From Rhodobacteraceae bacterium (ex Bugula neritina AB1) (GTDB taxonomy: Bacteria > Pseudomonadota > Alphaproteobacteria > Rhodobacterales > Rhodobacteraceae), in the NCBI GenBank assembly GCA_001730095.1, contig MDLF01000051.1:1-64000 (forward strand): a stretch of DNA of 64,000 nt, written 5' to 3'. The stretch's first letter is position 1. Each line of letters opens with the position of its first letter. The position numbers and the translations under genes were made by a program. Of this stretch, positions 25,048 through 32,844 are shown one piece after another. The notes beneath the pieces are model-generated. The model ran no database searches. It was given only the letters and a program-made list of their open reading frames with translations, and had not been told where the DNA came from.

Positions 25048-25076
25048 TATCTAGGGCCAGTGCGGCGGGGGGTCAA
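25048..25076 (-). promoter_or_regulatory. Sigma-70-type promoter for tRNA-Lys
   Basis: On the minus strand TTGACC (25076-25071) and TAGATA (25053-25048) are separated by exactly 17 bp, about 100 bp upstream of the tRNA. The -35 overlaps a short GGGGTCAACCCC palindrome. Confidence 0.6.
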
Positions 25077-25132
25077 CCCCTTTTTTCAACTTTTCTCAGC
25101 GAAGGCTGGATTCATCTCGGCCCCGGGTTTAT

Positions 25133-25975
25133 ATGCCCGCCATGAGCATCTCAGCAGACATCAAAATCCCTTTCATGAAGATGCACGGGCTGGGCAACGA
25201 CTTTGTCGTTGTCGACGCGCGAGCGTGGGACATTGCCATCACCCCGGCGATGGCCAAGGGAATTGCGCACCGCCAGTTCGGCGTCGGCTTCGATCAGCTG
25301 ACGGTGATCTCGAACGGCCAGGGTGATGCGCATCTGACTTTCTACAATGCCGACGGTTCCACCTCTGCTGCCTGCGGCAATGCCACCCGTTGCATTGCCC
25401 GGCACCTGATCCAGGAAAGCGGCAAGGCTGATCTGCATCTGACCACCGATCGCGGCGATCTCTATGCCCGCGATGCCGGCAATGGGCTCACCTCTGTCAA
25501 TATGGGGCAGCCGCAGCTGGACTGGCAGGAGATTCCACTGGCCGAAGAGATGGACACGCTGGAACTGCCGATCGAAGGCGGCCCAACTGCCACTGGCATG
25601 GGCAATCCGCATTGCACCTTCTTTGTTGAGGACGCAGAGCGCATTCAACTGGAGGATTTCGGCCCCCGGTATGAACACCATCCTCTGTATCCACAGCGCA
25701 CCAATGTGCAGGTCGCCCAGGTGACCGGTCCGGACCGCATCCGTATGCGGGTGTGGGAACGGGGTGTGGGTGTGACACTGGCGTCTGGCTCCTCCTCCTG
25801 CGCGACGGCCGTTGCAGCGGCCCGGCGCGGGCTGACAGGCCGCAAGGTGCAGATCGATCTGGACGGCGGCACCCTGTGGATCGACTGGGCAGAGGATGGC
25901 GTCTGGATGACCGGGGCGACCATGCATGTGTTTGACGGCAGCTTCACTCGCGAATTCCTGGAGAGCCTGGGATGA
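25133..25975 (+). CDS. dapF: Diaminopimelate epimerase with Ser at the second catalytic position
   Basis: A 280-residue DapF, which interconverts LL- and meso-diaminopimelate for lysine and peptidoglycan synthesis. The first half is typical: MHGLGNDFVVVDAR and the PROSITE-like NADGSTSAACGNATRC with C81. The second catalytic motif, usually ACGSGACA, reads ASGSSSCA with S218 where the catalytic Cys normally stands. A nearby Cys (residue 222) is retained. The start may be the ATG at 25133 or at 25142; neither has a strong ribosome site. It overlaps mtaB by ATGA. The context (core operon, meso-DAP need) argues it is the working enzyme. Confidence 0.9.
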   Translation: MPAMSISADIKIPFMKMHGLGNDFVVVDARAWDIAITPAMAKGIAHRQFGVGFDQLTVISNGQGDAHLTFYNADGSTSAACGNATRCIARHLIQESGKADLHLTTDRGDLYARDAGNGLTSVNMGQPQLDWQEIPLAEEMDTLELPIEGGPTATGMGNPHCTFFVEDAERIQLEDFGPRYEHHPLYPQRTNVQVAQVTGPDRIRMRVWERGVGVTLASGSSSCATAVAAARRGLTGRKVQIDLDGGTLWIDWAEDGVWMTGATMHVFDGSFTREFLESLG

Positions 25976-27234
25976 CTGCGCCCAAATTCACCACTCTTGG
26001 CTGTCGCCTGAACGCCTATGAAACCGAGGCGATGAAGGAGCTGAGCCAGCAGGCGGGCCTGGAAAACGCCGTGGTGGTAAACACCTGTGCGGTGACCGCC
26101 GAGGCGGTGCGCAAGGCACGTCAGGAAATCCGCAAACTGCGCCGGGACAACCCCGATGCACCGATCATCGTCACTGGCTGTGCCGCTCAGACCGAACCGG
26201 AAACCTTTGCCGCGATGGAAGAGGTCACCCGGGTCATCGGCAACACCGAAAAGATGCAGCCGCAAACCTGGCAGGACATTGCCAAAGGGCCGGATTTCAT
26301 CGGCACCACGGAAAAGGTGCAGGTCGATGACATCATGTCGGTGACCGAAACCGCAGGCCATCTGATCGACGGTTTCGGCACCCGCAGCCGCGCCTATGTC
26401 CAGGTGCAGAACGGATGTGACCACCGCTGCACCTTCTGCATCATTCCTTATGGCCGCGGCAATTCCCGCTCGGTCCCTGCCGGCGTGGTGATCGACCAGA
26501 TCAAACGTCTGGTGGACAAAGGCTATAATGAGGTGGTGCTGACCGGCGTTGATCTCACGTCCTGGGGCGCAGATCTGCCCGCGCAGCCGCGCCTGGGCGA
26601 TCTGGTGATGCGCATCCTGAAGCTGGTGCCGGATCTGCCGCGTCTGCGCATTTCCTCCATCGATTCGATTGAGGCGGACGAAAATCTGATGCAGGCGATT
26701 GCCACCGAGCAACGCCTGATGCCGCATCTGCATCTGTCGCTACAGCATGGCGACGACCTGATTCTCAAACGCATGGCCCGGCGCCACCTGCGCGACGATG
26801 CCATTGCGTTTTGCGAGGAGGCCCGCCGTCTGCGCCCGGAAATGACCTTTGGCGCCGACATCATCGCAGGCTTCCCGACTGAAACGGAATCCCATTTTGA
26901 GAATTCGCTGAGGCTGGTCACTGATTGCAACCTGACCTGGCTGCACGTCTTTCCCTACTCCAAGCGGGCAGGCACCCCGGCCGCCAAGATCCCGAACCAA
27001 GTCAACGGCAACATCATCAAGGAACGTGCAGCCCGTCTGCGGGCTGTCGGTGATGTGCAGGTGAACCGCCACCTGGCGGCACAGCTCGGCAAGACACATC
27101 AAATCCTGATGGAAAACCCACATATGGGCCGCACGGAACAGTTCACCGAGGTGAGTTTTGCAAAGGCCCGGACCGAAGGCAGCATCGTGTCCGCCGTGAT
27201 CACCGGGTCCAGCGCAACACAGCTTACCGCCTGA
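25972..27234 (+). CDS. mtaB: tRNA t6A37 methylthiotransferase MtaB
   Basis: A 420-residue radical-SAM methylthiotransferase that converts t6A to ms2t6A at position 37 of ANN-decoding tRNAs. The N-terminal UPF0004 domain has LGCRLNAYE, VNTCAVTAEA and VTGCAAQ, supplying the three cysteines of the auxiliary cluster. The radical-SAM core has NGCDHRCTFCIIPYGRGNSRS (C-x3-C-x2-C), then SLQHGDDLILKRM and DIIAGFPTET. A short TRAM-like C-terminus follows. The ATGA overlap with dapF implies cotranslation. Confidence 0.94.
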   Translation: MTAPKFTTLGCRLNAYETEAMKELSQQAGLENAVVVNTCAVTAEAVRKARQEIRKLRRDNPDAPIIVTGCAAQTEPETFAAMEEVTRVIGNTEKMQPQTWQDIAKGPDFIGTTEKVQVDDIMSVTETAGHLIDGFGTRSRAYVQVQNGCDHRCTFCIIPYGRGNSRSVPAGVVIDQIKRLVDKGYNEVVLTGVDLTSWGADLPAQPRLGDLVMRILKLVPDLPRLRISSIDSIEADENLMQAIATEQRLMPHLHLSLQHGDDLILKRMARRHLRDDAIAFCEEARRLRPEMTFGADIIAGFPTETESHFENSLRLVTDCNLTWLHVFPYSKRAGTPAAKIPNQVNGNIIKERAARLRAVGDVQVNRHLAAQLGKTHQILMENPHMGRTEQFTEVSFAKARTEGSIVSAVITGSSATQLTA

Positions 27235-27438
27235 CAGATCTTGCAGAGAACGGGGAATTGCTTTCCCGCACTGTGCCAGCTAAAGATCAGTCCAAGGTAT
27301 CCGGATACCTGCCGCTCGCGGCCGCTGGCCATGGTGAATTCCGGACAAGGATCTTTCCTGACGCCTGGGTGCACGCCCGGATAGCAACGCGAGCCCTATC
27401 TGCAACGGCAACCGCACCCGATTGCGAAAGGCAGAGTC

Positions 27439-27876
27439 ATGCAGAAAGACATTCCCCTCCCCCCCGTCGGGGAGTTGAAGGCCGAAGCCCGCCTTCTGAG
27501 AACCGAGGCCGCAAAGCTCGGCCAGCCCATCAGCCACAGCACCGCCCTGGAGCGGGTTGCTGAGTATTATGGCTACCGCAACTGGAACATCTTGCACGCC
27601 CGTGCCGCCAATGCGCCAGAGCTGCAGGTGGGCATGCGGGTCGAAGGCTGCTACTTGGGCCAGCGCTTTACCGGCTACGTGCACGGGCTGGCTGCCTGCG
27701 GCCCCAATGGCCACCGCCGGATCACCCTGCATTTCGATAAGCCGGTGGATGTGGTCCAGTTCGACAGTTTCTCGTCCTGGCGCCAGCGGGTGTCTGCGGT
27801 CATTGATGCCGGGGACCGTTCGCCGCAGAAAACCTCCAACGGTCAGCCGCATCTGGCGGTCAGCCCGCTGACCTAG
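27439..27876 (+). CDS. Small protein with N-terminal glyoxalase-related (PF20066-like) motif
   Basis: A 145-residue hypothetical protein. Residues 11-55 follow a pattern seen in proteins labelled glyoxalase-related: LKAEARLLRTEAAKLGQPISHSTALERVAEYYGYRNWNILHA. The rest (VGMRVEGCYLGQRFTGYVHGL, ITLHFDKPVDVVQFDSF) looks like a small beta domain. No catalytic metal site of a true glyoxalase is visible. The gene stands alone on the plus strand, 200 bp after mtaB. Function is unknown; the N-terminal motif identification is from memory of the family and moderately sure. Confidence 0.7.
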   Translation: MQKDIPLPPVGELKAEARLLRTEAAKLGQPISHSTALERVAEYYGYRNWNILHARAANAPELQVGMRVEGCYLGQRFTGYVHGLAACGPNGHRRITLHFDKPVDVVQFDSFSSWRQRVSAVIDAGDRSPQKTSNGQPHLAVSPLT

Positions 27877-27878
27877 GC

Positions 27879-27955
27879 CTGCTGCTTCTTTCTGGTCAAA
27901 AATACCCCGGGGTGAATGCGCGGCTACGCGCAGAGGGGCAGCGCCCCAGCCCCAT
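27879..27955. repeat. Dispersed intergenic repeat, copy 1
   Basis: CTGCTTCTTTCTGG followed by AAATACCCCGGGGT and then GGGGCAGCGCCCC a little further on. The same architecture recurs at 35555-35625 and 43770-43835. It lies just after the stop of a plus-strand gene. Such elements are common between genes in this family of bacteria; their role is unclear. Confidence 0.6.
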
Positions 27956-27960
27956 CAGCA

Positions 27961-27993
27961 AAGAAAACCCCCGCAAGCGTCACTTGCGGGGGC
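27961..27993 (-). terminator. Terminator of the petABC operon
   Basis: CCCCCGCAAG and CTTGCGGGGG form a perfect 10-bp stem with a 5-base loop. On the minus strand it is followed by TTTTCTTT. It lies 32 bp past the petC stop codon. Confidence 0.85.
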
Positions 27994-28024
27994 TCTGTTT
28001 CAAAGCTGCGTCAGCAGCCAGCGA

Positions 28025-28813
28025 TCAGTGTTTGCCCTTGTGGGGGGCCCACAGACGCTTGTTGGTCAGATACAGCAGCACCGACAACAGGGTCAGGAAC
28101 AGCACGCCAACAAAACCAGCCTGCTTGCGCGCCATCATCTTGGGCTCCGCGGTCCACATCAGGAAGGCCGCGACGTCCTGCGACATGGATTCCACGTCGT
28201 TGGCGTGGCCATCGGCAAACTCAACCTGCTCATCCGACAGCGGTGGTGCCATCGAAATCCAGCCGCCCGGAAAGGCGGTGTTTTCATAGAAGGTGGTGCC
28301 TGCTTCTTCTTTGGTCTCGCCAGTGTAACCCGCCAGCAGCGACGCGATATATTCCGCACCGCCCATGCCTTTGAACATCTGGTTGATGCCCAGGCCATAG
28401 GGACCGTGGAAGCCCGCACGTGCCTTGGCCATCATGCTGAGATCCGGGGCGCCTGCGTTGTTGTTCTCCGGGAAGAAGTCGACCGGCTTGGCCGGGCGGT
28501 CCTCATCCAGTTCCGGATCATAGACGCTGAAGTTGTCAGCGGCGTAGGCACGCACCTGATCTTCCGGCATCTGTGGGCCGCCTTCATCCGCCAGGGTGCG
28601 GATCGGCACCAGCTTCAGCCCGTGGCAGGCTGCGCAGACTTCGGTGTAGATCTGCAGGCCGCGCTGCAGCTGGTTGCGGTCGTAGGTGCCGAACGGACCC
28701 TCGAACGAGAAGTCATAATCGGTCACATGCGCATCGCCGCCGCCTGCCGCGTATGACGCAGCAGGGATCAGGGCCAGAGCGAAGGCGGCACCGGTTGCCA
28801 GTTTCTTGAACAT
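28025..28813 (-). CDS. petC: Cytochrome c1 of the bc1 complex
   Basis: A 262-residue cytochrome c1. A signal peptide ends near ASYAAGG (residue 23). Heme c attaches at CAACH (residues 60-64), and the Met ligand lies in [12 protein letters not shown]. One C-terminal membrane anchor ([22 protein letters not shown]) holds it to the periplasmic face. Last gene of petABC, 19 bp after petB, followed by a terminator. It passes electrons from the Rieske protein to soluble or membrane cytochrome c. Confidence 0.97.
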   Translation of the reverse strand: MFKKLATGAAFALALIPAASYAAGGGDAHVTDYDFSFEGPFGTYDRNQLQRGLQIYTEVCAACHGLKLVPIRTLADEGGPQMPEDQVRAYAADNFSVYDPELDEDRPAKPVDFFPENNNAGAPDLSMMAKARAGFHGPYGLGINQMFKGMGGAEYIASLLAGYTGETKEEAGTTFYENTAFPGGWISMAPPLSDEQVEFADGHANDVESMSQDVAAFLMWTAEPKMMARKQAGFVGVLFLTLLSVLLYLTNKRLWAPHKGKH

Positions 28814-28832
28814 TGCTAGGTGTTCCTTCTTC

Positions 28833-30167
28833 TTACTCTGCAGGAGTGGCTTCAGCAGAAGACTTCTTGCCGTATTGGGCGTCGAAATCCTCTTCGATGG
28901 TTGCCGGCTGCGCCAGCGGCTTTTCGATCACGCCCAGCAGGGGAAGGATCACGAAGAAGTAGCCGAACCAGTAGGCCGAAGCGATCAGCGAGAACGATGC
29001 ATAAGGCTCTTCTGCCGGCATCGCACCCAGCCACATCAGGGCAAAGAAGTCGACAACCAGCAGCGCGAACCACCATTTGAACATCGGACGGTAACGGCCC
29101 GAACGCACGTTGGAAGTATCCAGCCACGGCGCCAGCGCCATTGCCAGGATCGCACCGAACATGGCGATCACACCAAAGAACTTCGCATCCACGATACCGC
29201 CGGTCACAAAGGACGCGAACTGAACAACCCAGACCTCCGAGGTGAAGGCACGCAGGATCGCGTAGAACGGCAGGAAGTACCATTCCGGAACGATATGCGC
29301 AGGCGTCACCAGCGGGTTGGCTTCGATGTAGTTGTCCGGGTGGCCCAGATAGTTCGGCATGAAGCCGACGATGGCCCAGAAGATCACCAGAACAACGGCC
29401 AGACCCAGGAAGTCCTTGATCACGAAGTACGGCCAGAACGGCAGGGTGTCTTTCTCGGCTTCCTCTTTGGAACCTTTACGGACATCAACACCGGTCGGGT
29501 TGTTGTTGCCAGTGGTGTGGAAGGCCCAGATGTGCACGACCACCAGCGCTGCGATCACGAAGGGCAGCAGGTAGTGCAGCGAGAAGAAGCGGTTCAGGGT
29601 GGCGTTGTCCACCGCAGGTCCGCCCAGCAGCCAGGTCTGGATTGCTTCGCCGATAAAGGGAATCGCGCCAAACAGGCCAGTGATAACGGTGGCCCCCCAG
29701 AAGGACATCTGGCCCCAGGGCAGCACGTAGCCCATGAAGGCGGTGCCCATCATCATCAGATAGATCAGCATGCCGACGATCCATGTGATCTCGCGGGGCG
29801 CCTTGTAGGAACCATAGTACAGGCCGCGGAAGATATGGATGTAGACGGCAACAAAGAACAGCGAAGCACCGTTCATATGCAGATACCGCAGCATATGGCC
29901 GCCGTTCACGTCGCGCATGATATGCTCAACAGATGCAAAGGCCAGGTCAACATGCGGGGTGTAATGCATCACCAGGACGATGCCGGTGACGATTTGCAGC
30001 GCCAGGCAGAAAGCCAGAACGATGCCCCAGATCCACCACCAGTTCAGGTTCTTGGGGGTGGGGATCATGATGGTGTCATAGATCAGGCCGACGATGGGCA
30101 GGCGGCTGTGCAGCCACTTTTCTGCACCTGTCTTCGGCTCGTAATGGTCGTGCGGAATACCGGACAT
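28833..30167 (-). CDS. petB: Cytochrome b of the bc1 complex
   Basis: A 444-residue cytochrome b, the quinol-oxidising and quinone-reducing membrane subunit. Heme ligands are visible as the paired histidines in [27 protein letters not shown] and [23 protein letters not shown]. The Qo-site PEWY motif ([18 protein letters not shown]) is present. A charged C-terminal tail ([13 protein letters not shown]) is typical of alphaproteobacteria. It follows petA by 12 bp. Confidence 0.97.
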   Translation of the reverse strand: MSGIPHDHYEPKTGAEKWLHSRLPIVGLIYDTIMIPTPKNLNWWWIWGIVLAFCLALQIVTGIVLVMHYTPHVDLAFASVEHIMRDVNGGHMLRYLHMNGASLFFVAVYIHIFRGLYYGSYKAPREITWIVGMLIYLMMMGTAFMGYVLPWGQMSFWGATVITGLFGAIPFIGEAIQTWLLGGPAVDNATLNRFFSLHYLLPFVIAALVVVHIWAFHTTGNNNPTGVDVRKGSKEEAEKDTLPFWPYFVIKDFLGLAVVLVIFWAIVGFMPNYLGHPDNYIEANPLVTPAHIVPEWYFLPFYAILRAFTSEVWVVQFASFVTGGIVDAKFFGVIAMFGAILAMALAPWLDTSNVRSGRYRPMFKWWFALLVVDFFALMWLGAMPAEEPYASFSLIASAYWFGYFFVILPLLGVIEKPLAQPATIEEDFDAQYGKKSSAEATPAE

Positions 30168-30179
30168 GAGCGCGTTTCC

Positions 30180-30740
30180 TTATCCCAGCTTGATGGTGTT
30201 TGCGTCGGTGAACTCGGCGACAGGCACATGCAGGTTCTGCGGTGCCGGACCTTTGCGGATACGGCCCGAGGTGTCGTAGTGCGAACCGTGGCAGGGGCAG
30301 AACCAGCCTTCGAACTCACCGGCACCGTCACCCAGCGGCACACAGCCCAGGTGGGTACAGACACCCATCATCACCAGCCATTCGCCGGCTTCATCCATGG
30401 TGCGGTTGACGTCAGCCGCATCGGTTCCCGGCTTGTTCGGGTTTTCCGACAGCGGGTCAATCAGCTCGGACAGCTCCACAGCACGGGCTGCATCGATCTC
30501 TTCCTGGGTGCGGCGGCGGATGAACACCGGCTTGCCAAGGAACATCACCGACAGCTGCGTGCCTACTTCCACGCCGCTGACATCGACCAGGATCGAGGAC
30601 AGCGCTTTCACATCGGCGGACGGGTTCATCTGGTTGACCAGGGGCCATACGGCGGCACCCGCGGTCACTGCCCCGGCGCCGGCAGTGGCGTAGTAGAGGA
30701 AATCTCTCCGGGTTCCTTCGTGGTCTTCTGCGTGGGACAC
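30180..30740 (-). CDS. petA: Rieske iron-sulfur protein of the bc1 complex
   Basis: A 186-residue Rieske protein starting with GTG (GGAG about eight bases upstream). A Tat-type anchor [21 protein letters not shown] targets the folded protein to the periplasmic side. The 2Fe-2S ligands and disulfide cysteines are in [12 protein letters not shown] and [10 protein letters not shown]. First gene of petABC. The family-typical insertion between the anchor and the cluster-binding fold is present. Confidence 0.97.
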   Translation of the reverse strand: MSHAEDHEGTRRDFLYYATAGAGAVTAGAAVWPLVNQMNPSADVKALSSILVDVSGVEVGTQLSVMFLGKPVFIRRRTQEEIDAARAVELSELIDPLSENPNKPGTDAADVNRTMDEAGEWLVMMGVCTHLGCVPLGDGAGEFEGWFCPCHGSHYDTSGRIRKGPAPQNLHVPVAEFTDANTIKLG

Positions 30741-30953
30741 GAGGTTTTCTCCAATTCCAGCGCCCGTTTAGGGCAAACATGCGCATGCACCGCGATTTCT
30801 CGCAGTGACTCAGGCGCGTGTCTAGCGGGGAGAATGGCATTCGTCCAGCGGTCATAGGCGCGCAGAAAGCCGCAACGGGTCTTTTCTGTTACGCCTGTGT
30901 GACAGTGCCGCACCCATATCGGCGCGACACCGGTGTTTTTCAAGAAGGAAGCG

Positions 30954-31181
30954 TTAACTTTTGAGGGATTTCGGCACCTGCATTGCGGGCCGCGAATCGA
31001 CTGCGGCGAACTGGTTGTTCAGCAACGCCTTGCCTTGGCGCCAGCTGGTTTCCGGGCGGCAGAAGTCCCCATAGGCCAGCGAGCAGCCAACCGCGATCTG
31101 GCCAATTTTCAACGACCTCTGCAGGTGGCTCGTCCGGCCCGCTGACAGCACGTCGCAGCCGGATGTGCACACAAAGATCAA
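30954..31181 (-). pseudogene. Remnant of a glutathione S-transferase C-terminus
   Basis: A 75-codon frame whose second half reads HLQRSLKIGQIAVGCSLAYGDFCRPETSWRQGKALLNNQFAAVDSRPAMQVPKSL. It matches the C-terminal helical domain of glutathione S-transferases (IALACALGYLDFR...W...P.L..W...F..RPS...T.P). The thioredoxin-like N-terminal domain is missing; the first 19 residues are unrelated and there is no clear ribosome site. It probably survives from a deleted gene upstream of petA. It could still be a short expressed frame, but that is unsupported. Confidence 0.5.
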
Positions 31182-31256
31182 TCGCGTGTCTTTCCTGACG
31201 GATTATCCTGTGTTTTCCGCTCTTGAAATTGCCCTGCCGGCTTGGCAATGTCCGCC

Positions 31257-31449
31257 CGTTCTCAGGGCGGGGCGGAATTCCCCACCGGCGGTAAGCGGGC
31301 CAGTCTCGTAAGCCCGCGAGCGGCGTCTGTGTCCACAATCCGAAAAGTGGGAACCGGTTTTCGGATAAATTGTGGAACAAAGCACAGATGTGTCAGCAGA
31401 TCTGGTGCGACTCCAGAGCCGACGGTCACAGTCCGGATGGAAGAGAACG
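31257..31449 (+). ncRNA. FMN riboswitch (RFN element)
   Basis: The conserved RFN core is present in order. P1 is CGTTCTC (31257-31263) pairing with GAGAACG (31443-31449). Then come AGGGCGGGGCGGAATTCCCCACCGGCGGTA, GCCCGCGAGCG, the variable arm, CAGATCTGGTGCGACTCCAGAGCCGACGGT and CAGTCCGGATGGAAG. It sits 94 bp upstream of ribH, so FMN should repress lumazine synthase. The variable arm is enlarged by a palindromic insertion (31332-31376). Confidence 0.97.
31332..31376. repeat. Palindromic REP-like insert inside the riboswitch arm
   Basis: TCCACAATCCGAAAA pairs with TTTTCGGAT(AA)ATTGTGGA around a GTGGGAACCGG loop. The core CGAAAAGTGGGAACCGGTTTTCG resembles short palindromic repeats widespread between genes in alphaproteobacteria, especially Rhizobiales. 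It occupies the variable stem of the FMN aptamer, the one position where extra length is tolerated. Confidence 0.65.
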
Positions 31450-31542
31450 TGCGTCAGGACCGTTTTGGGCTGGTTTGCCCTGCGTGCGCCTGCCGTTCGT
31501 GATCGCCTTGGGTGACGTGTCAGAGCCAAAGGAGATTACGAA

Positions 31543-31980
31543 ATGACACACACCCGCTTTGCCTTCATCAAGGCGCAATGGCATGCCGATATCGTAGACC
31601 AGGCACTGGAGGGCTTCCTGCAGCTGATCCCGGCGGATCAGGTCGACGTTTTTGATGTGCCCGGCGCCTTTGAAATGCCGCTGCTGGCGCAGGAGCTGGC
31701 CAAAACCGGAAAATACGCCGCTGTGGCCTGCGCTGCATTGGTTGTGGACGGTGGCATCTACCGGCATGATTTCGTTGCTCAGGCCGTGGTCGATGGGCTG
31801 ATGCGGGCAGGTATGGACACCGGCGTTCCGGTCCTGTCCGTCTCGCTGACCCCGCATCACTTTCAGGAAACCGAGCATCACATCGGCATCTACCGCGCGC
31901 ACTTCGTGCAAAAAGGCAACGAAGCCGCCAGCGCAGCCCTGATGATCACGAAGACGCGGGAAGCGGCCCTGGCCGCATAA
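31543..31980 (+). CDS. ribH: 6,7-dimethyl-8-ribityllumazine synthase, type II
   Basis: A 145-residue lumazine synthase, which condenses the ribityl-uracil amine with dihydroxybutanone phosphate in riboflavin synthesis. FDVPGAFEMPLLAQEL, ALVVDGGIYRHDFVAQAVVDGLM and the C-terminal AASAALM helix are characteristic. The WHADIVDQAL start and GGIYRHDFV region match the RibH2 branch found in Brucella and relatives. AGGAG lies eight bases before the ATG. It stands alone, without ribB, ribD or ribE, under the FMN riboswitch. Confidence 0.94.
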   Translation: MTHTRFAFIKAQWHADIVDQALEGFLQLIPADQVDVFDVPGAFEMPLLAQELAKTGKYAAVACAALVVDGGIYRHDFVAQAVVDGLMRAGMDTGVPVLSVSLTPHHFQETEHHIGIYRAHFVQKGNEAASAALMITKTREAALAA

Positions 31981-32145
31981 ACCCTGCGCTTACAGTGTTT
32001 TTTGACCTGCATCGGCCCGCTGCTCTGGCAGCGGGCATCCGGTCAGCAGATCAAGTTCTCCATTTAAGATCCTGTTAATAAATGAGGTTTCGCAGCGAAA
32101 CCCCTTTTCATATGCACGTCTGCCGAGCCCCCTCTGATCAGAGGC

Positions 32146-32844
32146 TCAGGCCATTCCCAAATAGGCCCGCAAGGCAGGCGGTGGATTATCCAGCATCTGC
32201 GTGGTCTGTTGCGGTGCATGCGCCCTGCCATCCGCCACCAGCACCACCTGATCAGCGATCCGGCGGGCGTCATTCGGATCATGGCTGACCATCAGAACGG
32301 TGGCACCGCTTTCACGTGCCAGTTCTGCCACCAGATCCAGCATCTCAGCCTTCAGCGCTGGCCCAAGCGCGGCAAAGGGCTCATCCAGCAGCAGAAGATC
32401 CCGTCCCTGCACCAGCACCCGCGCCAGCGCCACCCGGCTCTGCTGGCCGCCAGAGAGGGCCGCGGGCTTGCGATTTCCCATGTCCGCCAGCCCGACACGC
32501 GCCAGCGCCTCCTCCACCTGACGCCGCTCCGCATCCGCCAGCCGCAGGCTGGCATGAATACCCAGAGCCACATTCTGCGCCACGGTCAGATGCGGGAACA
32601 GGTTGCCGTCCTGAAACAGCATCGCAATGGGCCTTTTGCCGGGCGGTGCGGCGGTCAGATCCGCGCCATTCCAGCTGATGCCTCCGCGGCTCACCGGCAG
32701 AAACCCGGCAATCGCCTCAATCAGTGTCGATTTCCCGGCACCCGATGGCCCGATCACCGCAGCACAGACACCCGGCGCAACGGCCAGATCCGCTTCGACG
32801 GCAAACCCGCCATTGATGATCCGGCAGTTTTCAAGCTTCAGCAT
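32146..32844 (-). CDS. thiQ: Thiamine ABC transporter ATPase
   Basis: A 232-residue ATPase with Walker A GPSGAGKST, Q-loop MLFQDGNLFPHLTV, signature LSGGQQSRVALARVL and Walker B LLLLDEPFAALG. The start at 32844 (MLKLENCR) overlaps thiP by 14 bp; the frame is open to 32895. Last gene of the thiBPQ operon, which is preceded by a TPP riboswitch. It drives uptake of thiamine or its phosphates. Confidence 0.93.
   Translation of the reverse strand: MLKLENCRIINGGFAVEADLAVAPGVCAAVIGPSGAGKSTLIEAIAGFLPVSRGGISWNGADLTAAPPGKRPIAMLFQDGNLFPHLTVAQNVALGIHASLRLADAERRQVEEALARVGLADMGNRKPAALSGGQQSRVALARVLVQGRDLLLLDEPFAALGPALKAEMLDLVAELARESGATVLMVSHDPNDARRIADQVVLVADGRAHAPQQTTQMLDNPPPALRAYLGMA

Noticed and set aside
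25066-25086. GGGGTCAACCCC followed by T6 as a terminator before dapF
   Set aside because: The stem is only 4 bp, no plus-strand gene ends there, and the same bases form the -35 element of the tRNA-Lys promoter on the other strand.
28806-30857. 683-codon plus-strand frame over petB and petA
   Set aside because: It is antisense to cytochrome b and Rieske genes with intact motifs. The product has low-complexity His/Asp/Gln composition typical of shadow frames.
32014-32040. GCCCGCTG-CTCTGG-CAGCGGGC hairpin as a terminator of ribH
   Set aside because: The stem is good but no T run follows. It may be an RNA-stabilising hairpin, but the evidence is too thin to list as a terminator.
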